Of a stretch of 61,381 nt of DNA, positions 9,067 to 17,500 are shown one piece after another; position 1 is the stretch's first letter, and each line of letters opens with the position of its first letter. Under the pieces are notes generated by a model. It had not been told where the DNA came from. It was given only the letters and a program-made list of their open reading frames with translations, and did not search any database. The DNA comes from Methylobacterium sp. UNC378MF (lineage in GTDB: Bacteria > Pseudomonadota > Alphaproteobacteria > Rhizobiales > Beijerinckiaceae). The position numbers and the translations under genes were made by a program. The stretch lies in assembly GCF_900103195.1 (NCBI RefSeq), contig NZ_FMWU01000035.1, forward strand, positions 1 through 61,381. Direction: 5' to 3'.

Positions 9067-9561
9067 ATGACGGTGACGCCGACGCTGATGGACGAGGCTG
9101 TCCAACGGATCAACTGCTACGCCGTCGGTGCGTGGCTGGAGCGGCTGCTTACGGCAGCGGGCCAACCGCTTCCAGCCGCGGCCGGCCCCACGCCGGGGAT
9201 CGCGTTGCCGCGCGTATCGGGCCTCGTCTTCCGGATAGGCTCAGTCCCGGCCCAGCCTTCCCTATCGGATTCGCGAGATCTGTTTCATCTGATCACGATC
9301 GAGGGTAACGGAACGGCCCCAATGCCGCTCGGCCTGGACGCGGCAGCGGAGACCATCAGCAGCGCGAGTGCCAAGCTGTCTCAATCCGTCGTGGGCGGCT
9401 CGTCAGCCGAATTGGCATCCGGGGATCGGCGCATATCGTTCTTCATGTCCGGAGGGCGGGTCATCGAGTTGCGGTTCGGTCCGAGCCTTGTGGGGTTCGA
9501 CCGCATCCTCATCGCTCGCCTCGGAGAACCTTGGGATTGGAGGGACCCATCCAGCCGCTGA
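9067..9561 (+). CDS. Hypothetical protein, second candidate immunity or accessory protein
   Basis: The ATG lies 1 bp after the previous stop, so the two are coupled. The 164-aa soluble protein has no signal peptide or membrane segment. It starts MTVTPTLMDEAVQRINCYAV and ends DRILIARLGEPWDWRDP. I do not recognise the family. Its position after an effector and a propeller protein suggests a role in protection against, or handling of, the toxin. Confidence 0.6.
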   Translation: MTVTPTLMDEAVQRINCYAVGAWLERLLTAAGQPLPAAAGPTPGIALPRVSGLVFRIGSVPAQPSLSDSRDLFHLITIEGNGTAPMPLGLDAAAETISSASAKLSQSVVGGSSAELASGDRRISFFMSGGRVIELRFGPSLVGFDRILIARLGEPWDWRDPSSR

Positions 9562-9654
9562 TCTGCGAAGTGGGCGGACAGCAGTCGCGTGGCCGCGATC
9601 TCCTCTCGGTTCAGGGCTGCTGCACCGGGACTGCAGAGAAACAAGGTCGGTCGA

Positions 9655-9993
9655 ATGCCAGAAGTCGACATGTTCGCTCATCTTCTTGGCCGGTTGGGTG
9701 AACCGGAGCAGGCGCTAGAGGTGACGTATGACGAGGCGCAACGCTACACCGGACGCCTGCCAGACGCACTATTACGGTTCTGGCGAGAGCATGGTCGTGG
9801 CACATACAAGGGCGGAAGCTATTGGATCTGCGACCCAGCGCCTTACCAAGGACTAATCGAAGCCATCTTCAGTGGTGGCCCGGAATTCGATTCTGCTTTG
9901 ATGACAGCTGTCGGTTACGACGGCTTCGGTTGATTTTCGATTTGGCATCGAGAACGATACGAGGTGACAGTTGATTTACTCAGCATACTGTAG
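9655..9993 (+). pseudogene. Tdi1-like (GAD-like domain) immunity gene, interrupted and truncated
   Basis: The first 92 codons read MPEVDMFAHLLGRLGEPEQA, then LPDALLRFWREHGRGTYKGG and YWICDPAPYQGL. These align by eye with the intact GAD-like protein at 10739 (PSMIRFWETYGWGNYKSG, CRICDPRPFQPL). An in-frame TGA at 9931 interrupts it, but homology continues in the same frame (FSIWHRERYEVTVDLL, compare DIWSRKGYGIYVNLAN) to a TAG at 9991. The C-terminal DUF1851 part is lost. It is probably a dead immunity gene, though the 92-aa piece could still be made. Confidence 0.75.
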
Positions 9994-10069
9994 GCAATCA
10001 TCCTGAAAAATCGCAAATTAGCTCCGAAACCGGTCAGAAATTCACGCCCGGCCTGTTCAGCAGCAGGCC

Positions 10070-10438
10070 TTTTACGAAGGTCTGAAGTTCCTCCCGCGGT
10101 TGGCACCGGGCATGGAGCGGTTCCTTGGACCGCGCGGATCGTCGCCCGTGCCGAAAGTGCCTCCGCGTTTGGCCCCGAAGCCGGGGCCGGAACCCGGGCC
10201 GGAGCTGACGCCGGGACCACGAGGATCAGGAGGATTCCGTGCCTCAGGATGCAGGAGCGAGCTGATCTGCTTCGAGCGCAAAAATTACGATGAGACGGAA
10301 TACCGGCGGCAGTTGAAGACCCAGCAGGATGGCTTGAACGCTAAAGCGGCCTGCCAAAACAAAGATGATATCGCGCGCTTCGGTGCGCAGAGTCCGGCTG
10401 AAAAGGGAAGACCAAGGCAGAAGAGCAGATCGTTATAA
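10070..10438 (+). pseudogene. Ntox15-like (Tde-type) toxin remnant
   Basis: One open frame runs from a proline-rich linker (PVPKVPPRLAPKPGPEPGPE) into CRSELICFERKNYDETEYRRQLKTQQDGLNA. This resembles the start of the Ntox15 DNase domain of Agrobacterium Tde effectors (C-F-x-x, then E[YF]xRQLKxQxDGLN). The expected continuation and the HxxD catalytic motif are missing, and no start or N-terminal domain is present. It lies directly before the Tdi1-like immunity gene, the same toxin-immunity pairing as tde/tdi. The family assignment is from memory of the motif. Confidence 0.6.
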
Positions 10439-10738
10439 AGAAATATTTCTGTACAAAATTACATAGATACTCATCCGGAAGTATTGATGGATAGCATGAA
10501 TGCATCGGATCAACATGGTCGCGGGTGAGCATGAAGAGGATTCTGTAGATATGGGCGTTGGAAAATCAACAAATCCATCGGTGCGTCGTGGCCAGCCGAC
10601 AGCCGCAAAGGGAAATTGATACGCTACGTCACTGAGATGTGTGAGAAGGGCTGTCGGATGTCAGTGACGCTAGACGTCTGCGAGGCCGCCCCCAATGACG
10701 ATGGTCAGATAATCCTTTGACGACGAGGACGAGACGAT
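10439..10738. other. AT-rich spacer without a recognised gene
   Basis: The 300 bp between the toxin remnant and the Tdi1-like gene hold no supported coding region. Composition is clearly more AT-rich than the backbone, like the following gene. It probably contains eroded 3' sequence of the toxin module and the promoter of the immunity gene. Confidence 0.5.
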
Positions 10739-11425
10739 ATGGAAGAGATCGATGCCTTCGCACGCGTGATCGGTGATTTCGGGCCGCCGGAAAATGCCAA
10801 AAGCGTCCCACCCGATGTGATCGAATTGTACAAAGATTATCTCCCTCCCTCCATGATTAGGTTCTGGGAAACATACGGGTGGGGAAACTATAAATCTGGA
10901 TACTGCCGGATCTGTGATCCGCGACCATTTCAACCGCTTGTCAAGTCTATGTTTACGAATGATCCGGATTTTGATCATCAAGATTTGACGGTTATAATGT
11001 TCACTGCGTTGTGCGAAATGGATATTTGGAGTCGAAAGGGTTACGGGATATATGTTAATCTCGCTAACTCGCGCGTAAATTCACAAAGTAAAATCGTGAA
11101 CCCATCTACCGGGAAAAAATATAATAAAGATTTTCTTATTGGATCAAAGATACATGGTAGAATTTCGAATGGAGGGATGCAAGATTATTACTCAGAAGCC
11201 GTTGAGCGTCTTGGAAAGCTAAAACTTGATGAAGTTTTTGGATTCGTGCCGGCTCTGCAACTTGGAGGCGACCCGTTCCCGGAAAATCTGCAACGCTTCA
11301 AGGCGATGGAATATCTGGACTTTCTGGCCCAAATAGAACCGTTAACGCTTATCGAAATCACCGATCCAGAACCCGGCGCACCACTTGGTCGGATGAAAGA
11401 TGTCAGGCGGATCGGCTCGCAATAA
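10739..11425 (+). CDS. Tdi1-like T6SS immunity protein (GAD-like + DUF1851)
   Basis: The 228-aa soluble protein has a GAD-like N-terminal half (FGPPENAKSVPPDVIELYKD, LPPSMIRFWETYGWGNYKSG, CRICDPRPFQPL). A C-terminal half of the Tdi1/DUF1851 type follows (EAVERLGKLKLDEVFGFVPA, LQLGGDPFPENLQRFKAMEY, LDFLAQIEPL). In Agrobacterium Tdi1 neutralises the DNase Tde1. Here the cognate toxin survives only as the fragment just upstream, so this is probably an orphan antidote kept against attack by kin or rivals. The gene is much more AT-rich than its surroundings, which points to separate acquisition. Confidence 0.78.
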   Translation: MEEIDAFARVIGDFGPPENAKSVPPDVIELYKDYLPPSMIRFWETYGWGNYKSGYCRICDPRPFQPLVKSMFTNDPDFDHQDLTVIMFTALCEMDIWSRKGYGIYVNLANSRVNSQSKIVNPSTGKKYNKDFLIGSKIHGRISNGGMQDYYSEAVERLGKLKLDEVFGFVPALQLGGDPFPENLQRFKAMEYLDFLAQIEPLTLIEITDPEPGAPLGRMKDVRRIGSQ

Positions 11426-11479
11426 GCATAGTCGATATGCAGAATTCTTAGCAGCGCTTCGAAGTCGAGTATGGTTGTA

Positions 11480-11604
11480 GCAAGGTGATCGACCTGAACC
11501 CCTCGCGCTGAGGGGCGGGCGATGCTGCTGCGCAACGACACGCCGCTGGCGGCGATCGGCTTCGACGACCTGCACCGGGACGGGGCGGTCATGGCGGTGG
11601 TCGC
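11480..11604 (+). repeat. 125-bp direct repeat, copy 2
   Basis: Identical to 5698-5822. Here it contains the last codons of vgrG without the rest of the gene, then the first 27 codons of the DUF2169 gene, after which the sequence switches to an Rhs-like frame. Upstream of it is Tdi1-like flanking DNA, so this is a displaced junction rather than a second complete locus. Confidence 0.97.
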
Positions 11605-12268
11605 TGCCAAAGGGGGCGCCGTTGCTGCCGAAGATGCGGGTGTCGCTGCTGTAGAAGTTGGCGAACCGGTCTCCCTCGCGACCGGCGAGTACCTGGAAAC
11701 GTGGCACGATTTCCCGGTTCTGGGCGCGCTGCCCTTCGACGGCGCCCGCTACATGGGCCTTCAGAGGCCCGACGCTGCGGAATGGCGCGGGCCGCTCGGC
11801 CCCTGCCAGATCTCCGCCTTCGACGAGTACCTCGACAACTATGCCCCCGGCCACCGCAACGGGCAGGTGGCGGAGGCGCGCTTCGGCGAGCGGGCGGAGC
11901 GCTTTTCGTATGATCCGGCGCGCAACCTCGCGGGCGTCGCGGTCTCCAGTCGGGGCGCGGTCGAGCGCTTGCGCAGCCTCGGTGAACCTGCGCCCGACAA
12001 GTTGCTCGCCCATGTCGCCCCGCTCGGCTGGCGGCACATCAGCCTTACCGGCGACGACCTCTGGCAGAACGCCGCAGCTGAGCTGGACCGCGACGGATAC
12101 CGTCCGCTCAACCTCCGTGACGAGCCCGGGGCCAGGGTGGTGTGGGCTGCGTTCGCACGATGTTCAGCTTATCGCCGTCCATGCTACAATCCTTGTGGTG
12201 CCCCTCAAAGTTTTAGCGCTCGCACTGCGCGGGCCGCGCCAGCCTATCGGCTAAGGTTGCACAGGTAA
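11522..12268 (+). pseudogene. Chimeric reading frame: DUF2169 start + Rhs-like fragment + Tn3-like tail
   Basis: The 248-codon frame starts with 27 residues of the DUF2169 protein. It continues as an Rhs-type N-terminal segment (GEPVSLATGEYLETWHDF, then ALPFDGARY and AERFSYDPARNLAGV). Near 11950 it becomes a sequence like the extreme C-terminus of Tn3-family transposases (LLAHVAPLGWRHISLTGDD). No part is a complete domain. The frame is open, so a fusion product is conceivable, but it reads as recombination debris. Its end overlaps the convergent gene at 12213. Confidence 0.6.
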
Positions 12269-13037
12269 TACCCTCAGGTGGTGCGGTACGAGAGGCGGAA
12301 CCTGACTGGTCGCGTGCATCCCGATACCACCAACGCTTGGTTGGACTGGAATTATCTTCAGTGGTCGCACCCTGCAAAGGTGAAGTGTCCGGTGTGCCGG
12401 AAGGCTGGATAGCCTTCGGCCGCCGGCGCGGGGTGAGCGGCCGTGGAACGGCCGCAGCTTCCCGGTTCTCGCTCGGCTGTACGGGCGCTGTGCCAACAAA
12501 GTCGGTGCCGGCAAAATAGGCAATACAGCCCTTGGCGCGATCGGTCCCGTTCAAAAGCTCGAAGCGTGCGGAAATCATCGCAGCTGCAGCCGCTGCATCG
12601 AAATCGGGGTCACCGCTTGAATCGATCGCCGCGACACCACTTGCGATACCCTTCGCCTCCACATCATATCGGATGAACGACCACGGCCGCTGCTCCTTCC
12701 GGCGGAACGCTTCAGCCACCGTCTCGGGAAGCGTAAGCTGCGGGCGCTCCGTCATGCGCAGGTTCTTCGCCTCACAAGTCTCGGCGGCCAAGGGCCAATC
12801 CTCCTGCCGACCTAGCTCGCTCGTGAGCCGGTGCGTGTCGAGCCACCGCACTTTGGCCTGCGTTCTGGCCTCGCGTTCCACCTCGGGCGAAGGTCCGGCC
12901 AGAAGTGTGAATGGCCAGAGCTTCCGCAGGTCGAAGCTCGGCTCTTCCAGCCCTTCCTCAGCCGAGGCCGCGCCGATTCCGCTAAGCCCGGCGACGCACA
13001 GGCACAGTACGGCGATTTTTTGGGACTTTCGTCTCAT
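12213..13037 (-). CDS. Periplasmic protein with TonB-C-like region at the end of the T6SS operon
   Basis: The start at 13037 overlaps the tssA stop (ATGA) and gives a clear signal peptide (KIAVLCLCVAGLSGIGAASA). Residues about 120-195 (WSFIRYDVEAKGIASGVAAI, SSGDPDFDAAAAAAMISARF) resemble the C-terminal domain of TonB/energy transducers, with a following Cys. The last 70 residues are Pro/Arg-rich and low in order. They read into DNA shared with the convergent chimera, so the native end may have been altered. It is the last gene of the structural operon. Its role in the T6SS is unknown; an envelope accessory protein is plausible. Confidence 0.6.
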   Translation of the reverse strand: MRRKSQKIAVLCLCVAGLSGIGAASAEEGLEEPSFDLRKLWPFTLLAGPSPEVEREARTQAKVRWLDTHRLTSELGRQEDWPLAAETCEAKNLRMTERPQLTLPETVAEAFRRKEQRPWSFIRYDVEAKGIASGVAAIDSSGDPDFDAAAAAAMISARFELLNGTDRAKGCIAYFAGTDFVGTAPVQPSENREAAAVPRPLTPRRRPKAIQPSGTPDTSPLQGATTEDNSSPTKRWWYRDARDQSGSASRTAPPEGITCATLADRLARPAQCER

Positions 13038-14536
13038 CCCTTGAGTCTCTCGATACGCTTGAGCAATTCCGGCTCCCATTCGGCGAGGCCGACCTTCGCA
13101 ATGGAGGCGAGGAGACGGTCCGCCTGCCGCGCCGCATGGCTGCGCAAACCGAGGTTGCGCAAGTTCTCGAGGATGAAGAGGTCCCAGATCGTCTGATTGC
13201 GCAGGCCCCGCGTACCGCCGCGCGTCTCATCGAGCAGGGTGAGGGCTTCGTCGATGTGACCGGCTTCGATACTGCTTTGCACTTGGCTCGCCACCGCCTG
13301 GAAGGCTCGATCCACGACGAGGAAGCCCTCGTTGCCCTCCTGCTGAGACATGGTCTCCCCGAGCGTCACGGAACGGCGGGTGGCTTCGAGCCATGCTTGG
13401 ACGGCCTCCGGGATCATGGGCGTGCCATCTGAGAACTGGAGCGCCTCGACGCCCGATACTGTGCGGAGGAAGCGGGACGCTTCCTCGCGGATCGCCTGAG
13501 CGACTTCCTCACGACCGAGATTCACGGCAATTTGGTACTGGAGATACTGCCCCTCAAACCAGAACGGCTGCTGGCCGCAGGTACGCTCAAGCCGCATCAC
13601 GAGGGCTGTGTCGGCGCCTCCGCGTTCGGTCGCCTGACGATAGTTGTCAGCAATATCCTCGCTTACAGGGTGCAGAACGCTGCGTTGCGCCGAGCGGCTC
13701 AAGGGCGGGGGGGAGGAAATTCCGTACCATGTGGAGAACCGCCTCAATCGGTAGGCAAGGGGATGGGCTGGATTGAGCTCGAGAAGAAACTCTGCCACCG
13801 TCGCCAGACTTTGCTTTAACGCCCGCTCATTCGAAGGGTCGAGGCGGAGCTGATCGGACCGTGGGGCGGCCGCATCCAGAACATCCGGCTTTGACTCAGT
13901 TGCGGAAACGGCGGGCGCCAGGGCCGGCAGCGGATGCGCCTCCGCGTTGGCCCGGACGATCTCGGATGCCCGGCTGCCGATAAGGCCAAGGTCAAGCCCG
14001 AGATCGGGCGAGATTTCGGCGAGCTTCGCCGCGAGCGCATCGCACGCCTTCACCACGACGATAGCGTCGACCGGATCGAGATGGCCTCGGCCCGGCGACG
14101 GCATCAGATCTGTGAGGCCCTTCACGAGGAGCTCTGCGAGCTTCTCGCGCGGCCGGTTGCGGGGATGGGGGGCGCCCCCATAGCTGATGTGGAATTGTGC
14201 GGCGGCGACCATACAAACGGGCAAAGCTTCATGGCCGAGGAGATGCGGCGCGGCATGGACCAGAACTTGGAGCAGCCGCAGATCCTTCGAACTGGTGCGC
14301 AGCAAGGCCGCCGCGATCTCCGCGATTGCGGACCAGCGGATACTTGCCTGCACGAGGGTGCCGCGTTTCATCAGATCGGTTTCGATCTCGTCCCAGCTCT
14401 CATGCTCGTCTGCCGGCATGCCATAGGCGTCGGGGCCCGGAAGGGGAGCAAGGACGGCCTCCACCCAGCGGTGGCGATCGATCCGCTCCTCGCCCGAGAC
14501 GAACCCCGACTCGGCGACCGCCTGACGCGTGCTCAT
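13034..14536 (-). CDS. tssA: T6SS cap/organiser protein TssA
   Basis: TssA coordinates assembly of the tube and sheath on the baseplate or caps their distal end. The 500-aa protein starts with an ImpA-N domain (about 20-150: WVEAVLAPLPGPDAYG, SWDEIETDLMKRGT, RWSAIAEIAAALLRTSSKDL). It has an Ala-rich middle and a C-terminal VasJ-type helical region (DNYRQATERGGADTALVMRL, WFEGQYLQYQIAVNLG). Start overlaps the tssM stop by 4 bp and its own stop overlaps the next gene, so it lies inside the operon. Confidence 0.9.
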   Translation of the reverse strand: MSTRQAVAESGFVSGEERIDRHRWVEAVLAPLPGPDAYGMPADEHESWDEIETDLMKRGTLVQASIRWSAIAEIAAALLRTSSKDLRLLQVLVHAAPHLLGHEALPVCMVAAAQFHISYGGAPHPRNRPREKLAELLVKGLTDLMPSPGRGHLDPVDAIVVVKACDALAAKLAEISPDLGLDLGLIGSRASEIVRANAEAHPLPALAPAVSATESKPDVLDAAAPRSDQLRLDPSNERALKQSLATVAEFLLELNPAHPLAYRLRRFSTWYGISSPPPLSRSAQRSVLHPVSEDIADNYRQATERGGADTALVMRLERTCGQQPFWFEGQYLQYQIAVNLGREEVAQAIREEASRFLRTVSGVEALQFSDGTPMIPEAVQAWLEATRRSVTLGETMSQQEGNEGFLVVDRAFQAVASQVQSSIEAGHIDEALTLLDETRGGTRGLRNQTIWDLFILENLRNLGLRSHAARQADRLLASIAKVGLAEWEPELLKRIERLKG

Positions 14537-17500
14537 AAGGTCTCCGGCACCCGCAGATGCATGAGCGGTTGCTCGCGGAAGGGGTTGACGGGAGCGAGCG
14601 CCCGGATCGCGTAGAGGGCGTTCACGCCGTTCACGCTGAACACCATCTCTACCGGGTCGGCCGGGCCACGAACGTCCGTAACGCGAGCGGCATCGATGAG
14701 CCGGAAACTTGACCAGACACCGCTATGGGAGATCGCACCATTCGATCGACCGGTGACCGTTAGTGACGAGGCGTTGTTGCGCGTCGTCGAGGCATTGGGC
14801 CACAGGATCGTGTAGGTTTGAGCCGGACCGTGCCGGTAGGGCACGAGCTGTCCCTCGATATTCAAAATCGCCGCCCCGGCGGTGTTCGACAGGCTGAGCG
14901 GCTCGACCTGATAGCGCAGGGAAGGTGCCCCCTTTGCGTCGAAGTAAATGGCGCGAATCTGGCGCAATTTGTCCAATTCAGATAGAAATTCTGGCCGGAT
15001 TTCGATGGATTGTCGGTCGATAATCTTAGATTTGTGCGTGCTAAAATCGACGAAATTTGCGAGATAATTGGTAAAAAATCGATCAAAAGTGCCTTGCGGT
15101 CCAAAGAATGTCTGAAACTCGTCAAGCGTGACCTCCTCCTGAGTATTTTTGCGGAAGGGATATTTGTTGGCCAGCGACACGCTGAAGCTGCGGTAGACCT
15201 CTCCCTGCCAGACCGCCTGAAGATCGAGCCGTGCCGCCTCCAACACGACCTTCCACGACTGAGCGGCGAGCTTCTCTATGATCCTGTTAAGCGGCAGCGG
15301 CTGGTTGACGCCCACCTTTTCGAGGTCGCTGATCGGGTCAGTGGTTCCCTGGAGGGTTGCCCGCTCCCGCGCCCGCTCCAGTGCGAGCGGTTTGGAGGAA
15401 GCTTCGCCCGCGCGGATTTCTCGCAGGTAGGTCTCGACCGCGCCGACTTTGGCAACGATTTCCTCCATGTAAGGCCTGCCGGTGCCGGTCGCCGTGACAA
15501 TCCGAGCAAGGGGATCGAACCGCCGGACGATACGTAGACCCTCCGCCTCATTCGGGTCGAAAGGCGTGATCGTGTTATCGAGGGCCTTTATGGGCTGGTC
15601 CTTGCGCAGTTCCGTCGTCTTCGGCTCGTAGACAACGCTGTTGGCTTTGATCAGCATCAGCAGCCGGCCGATCCCGTTGGCCGGACCGGTGACGTTTTCG
15701 AGCACTGCGATGGCGTGGTCGAGATTGCGCATCGCCGTGATGTCGAGGACATTCACCGCTTGGTCCCAGACGCCGATATAGGTCGAGACGTACCGTTTCA
15801 GCACGCCATCCCGGAAGGCGGCGAGGTCTTCGGGCGAGTAGGCGATTGTGTCGCGCTCGCCGATGACCCAGGCATCTTCCACGACGATCGCCGAGATCTG
15901 CTCGTTTTGCGGCACGAAGAACTCGTGAAAACCTTTTTTGGTATAAAGAAATGGGATTTGTATATCCCTGCCCTGGAGCGGGGTGCTGCTTCCTTGATCG
16001 AAGATCAGGTCGAAGGCCGGTCCGATCTCCTTGCGAAAGGAGACCGGGACGGGGTGCTGCATCTCCGCGATGCGCTCCAGGCGGCGCAGGATGCGTTGGG
16101 TGCGGTCGACCTTGGCAAAATCTGCGCGGGCGGCATCAATTACGGGTTGATGCAGGGCCACCGTGACGTCCGACACTTCGAGGGCGTGGGCGAGGTGTCC
16201 GTTCAAGGAATCCTGCACTTGTCCCTGGCCCTGATAGGCGCCCTGCCACCGCTCGGAAAACCAGGTTTCGATGGCTCGTGTTCCGAGTTTTGACGGCGCG
16301 CCCTTGGCATCCGGGCGCGCGTCGAGGGCATCGCGTTTGGCCTTGTCTCCCATCAGCAAGTAGACCCGAAGCAGGTTCAGGCGTTCGTCCTCGTCCCGGG
16401 TGACATCGTCTCGGCCGAGGGCGATAATTCGGTCCTTCACTTGCGCCGCAAGGGCCGGCAGGAACCGCTCCGCCAGTAGCGTCGCGTAGACTTTCTCGAC
16501 CGCCGGTCCGATCCGGTGCCCTTGGTAGAGCGCGACGTAGTCCAGCAAATGATATTTGGTGCGCCAGTCGGGAAAGACCGTTGTGGCGTCGCGGATGGCA
16601 TCCATCGCCGGCCGCAGCAGTGCCACCTCGCCAGAGGCATCGACGCCCTGCGGCAGGGTGACGAAGTCGCGTGTCCTGGCCACGACCGACGCTGCCCGGG
16701 CGGCGTTGTCGCAGTAGGCTTCGAACAGGTAGAAGCCCAACGTTATCAGCGCCACGGCGGCGGCCATGCCGGTCGAGTTGACGGCGATCATTTTGCGCCG
16801 CTCGACGATCTTGTTATCGCCGGCGAGCCCGGCCTCCGTAAAGATGGCATCGGCAAACAGCCGCGCGAGAAAATACGGCTGCGACAAGCCCGAGTAGGCC
16901 GGCATGACCGGGGCCGGCAGGGCGTAGTCTCGCGAGATGCGGGCGAGCAGCGCGTTGAACGGCACGCCTTCCTGCTTTGTCGTGGTGAAGTAGAGACCCC
17001 GCACCAGAGGCGGAGTCGAAAAACGGTCGGCTTGGAGACAATCGACCAGGAAATGTTGCAGCACTACCCCCGCCGCCGACAATTGCCGGGTGAACATGTA
17101 GATGTTCTTACGCGCCGTGAGATCGCGTTGCGCGTAGAGCCGGTCGATCAGGTCGTCGTTCACCCGCTCCATGAAGGCTGCGAAATCCGTGGCGAAGGTG
17201 TCCCGCCAAGCGTCGGCGTGCAGTTCGTCATAGACGTCGAACGAAAAGCCGAACGGCGCGAGCCGGTCGAGCTTGCTGAACTGCTGGAAGTAATCGCGAA
17301 AGCCCAGCAGGTGATCGATCTTGTTGACCACCATGTGGATCGTGAAGCGAGTCCCCAGCGCTTCCGACATCTCGACGAGACGGCCATGGATTGAGGCGGC
17401 AAGGTTACCCCGCTCCTCCTCCGTGGTGCGCATGAGCTCACAGATGTCGAGCACCAGTATGACGCCGTTGATGGGGCGGCGTGGCCGGTGCTCCGTCAAC

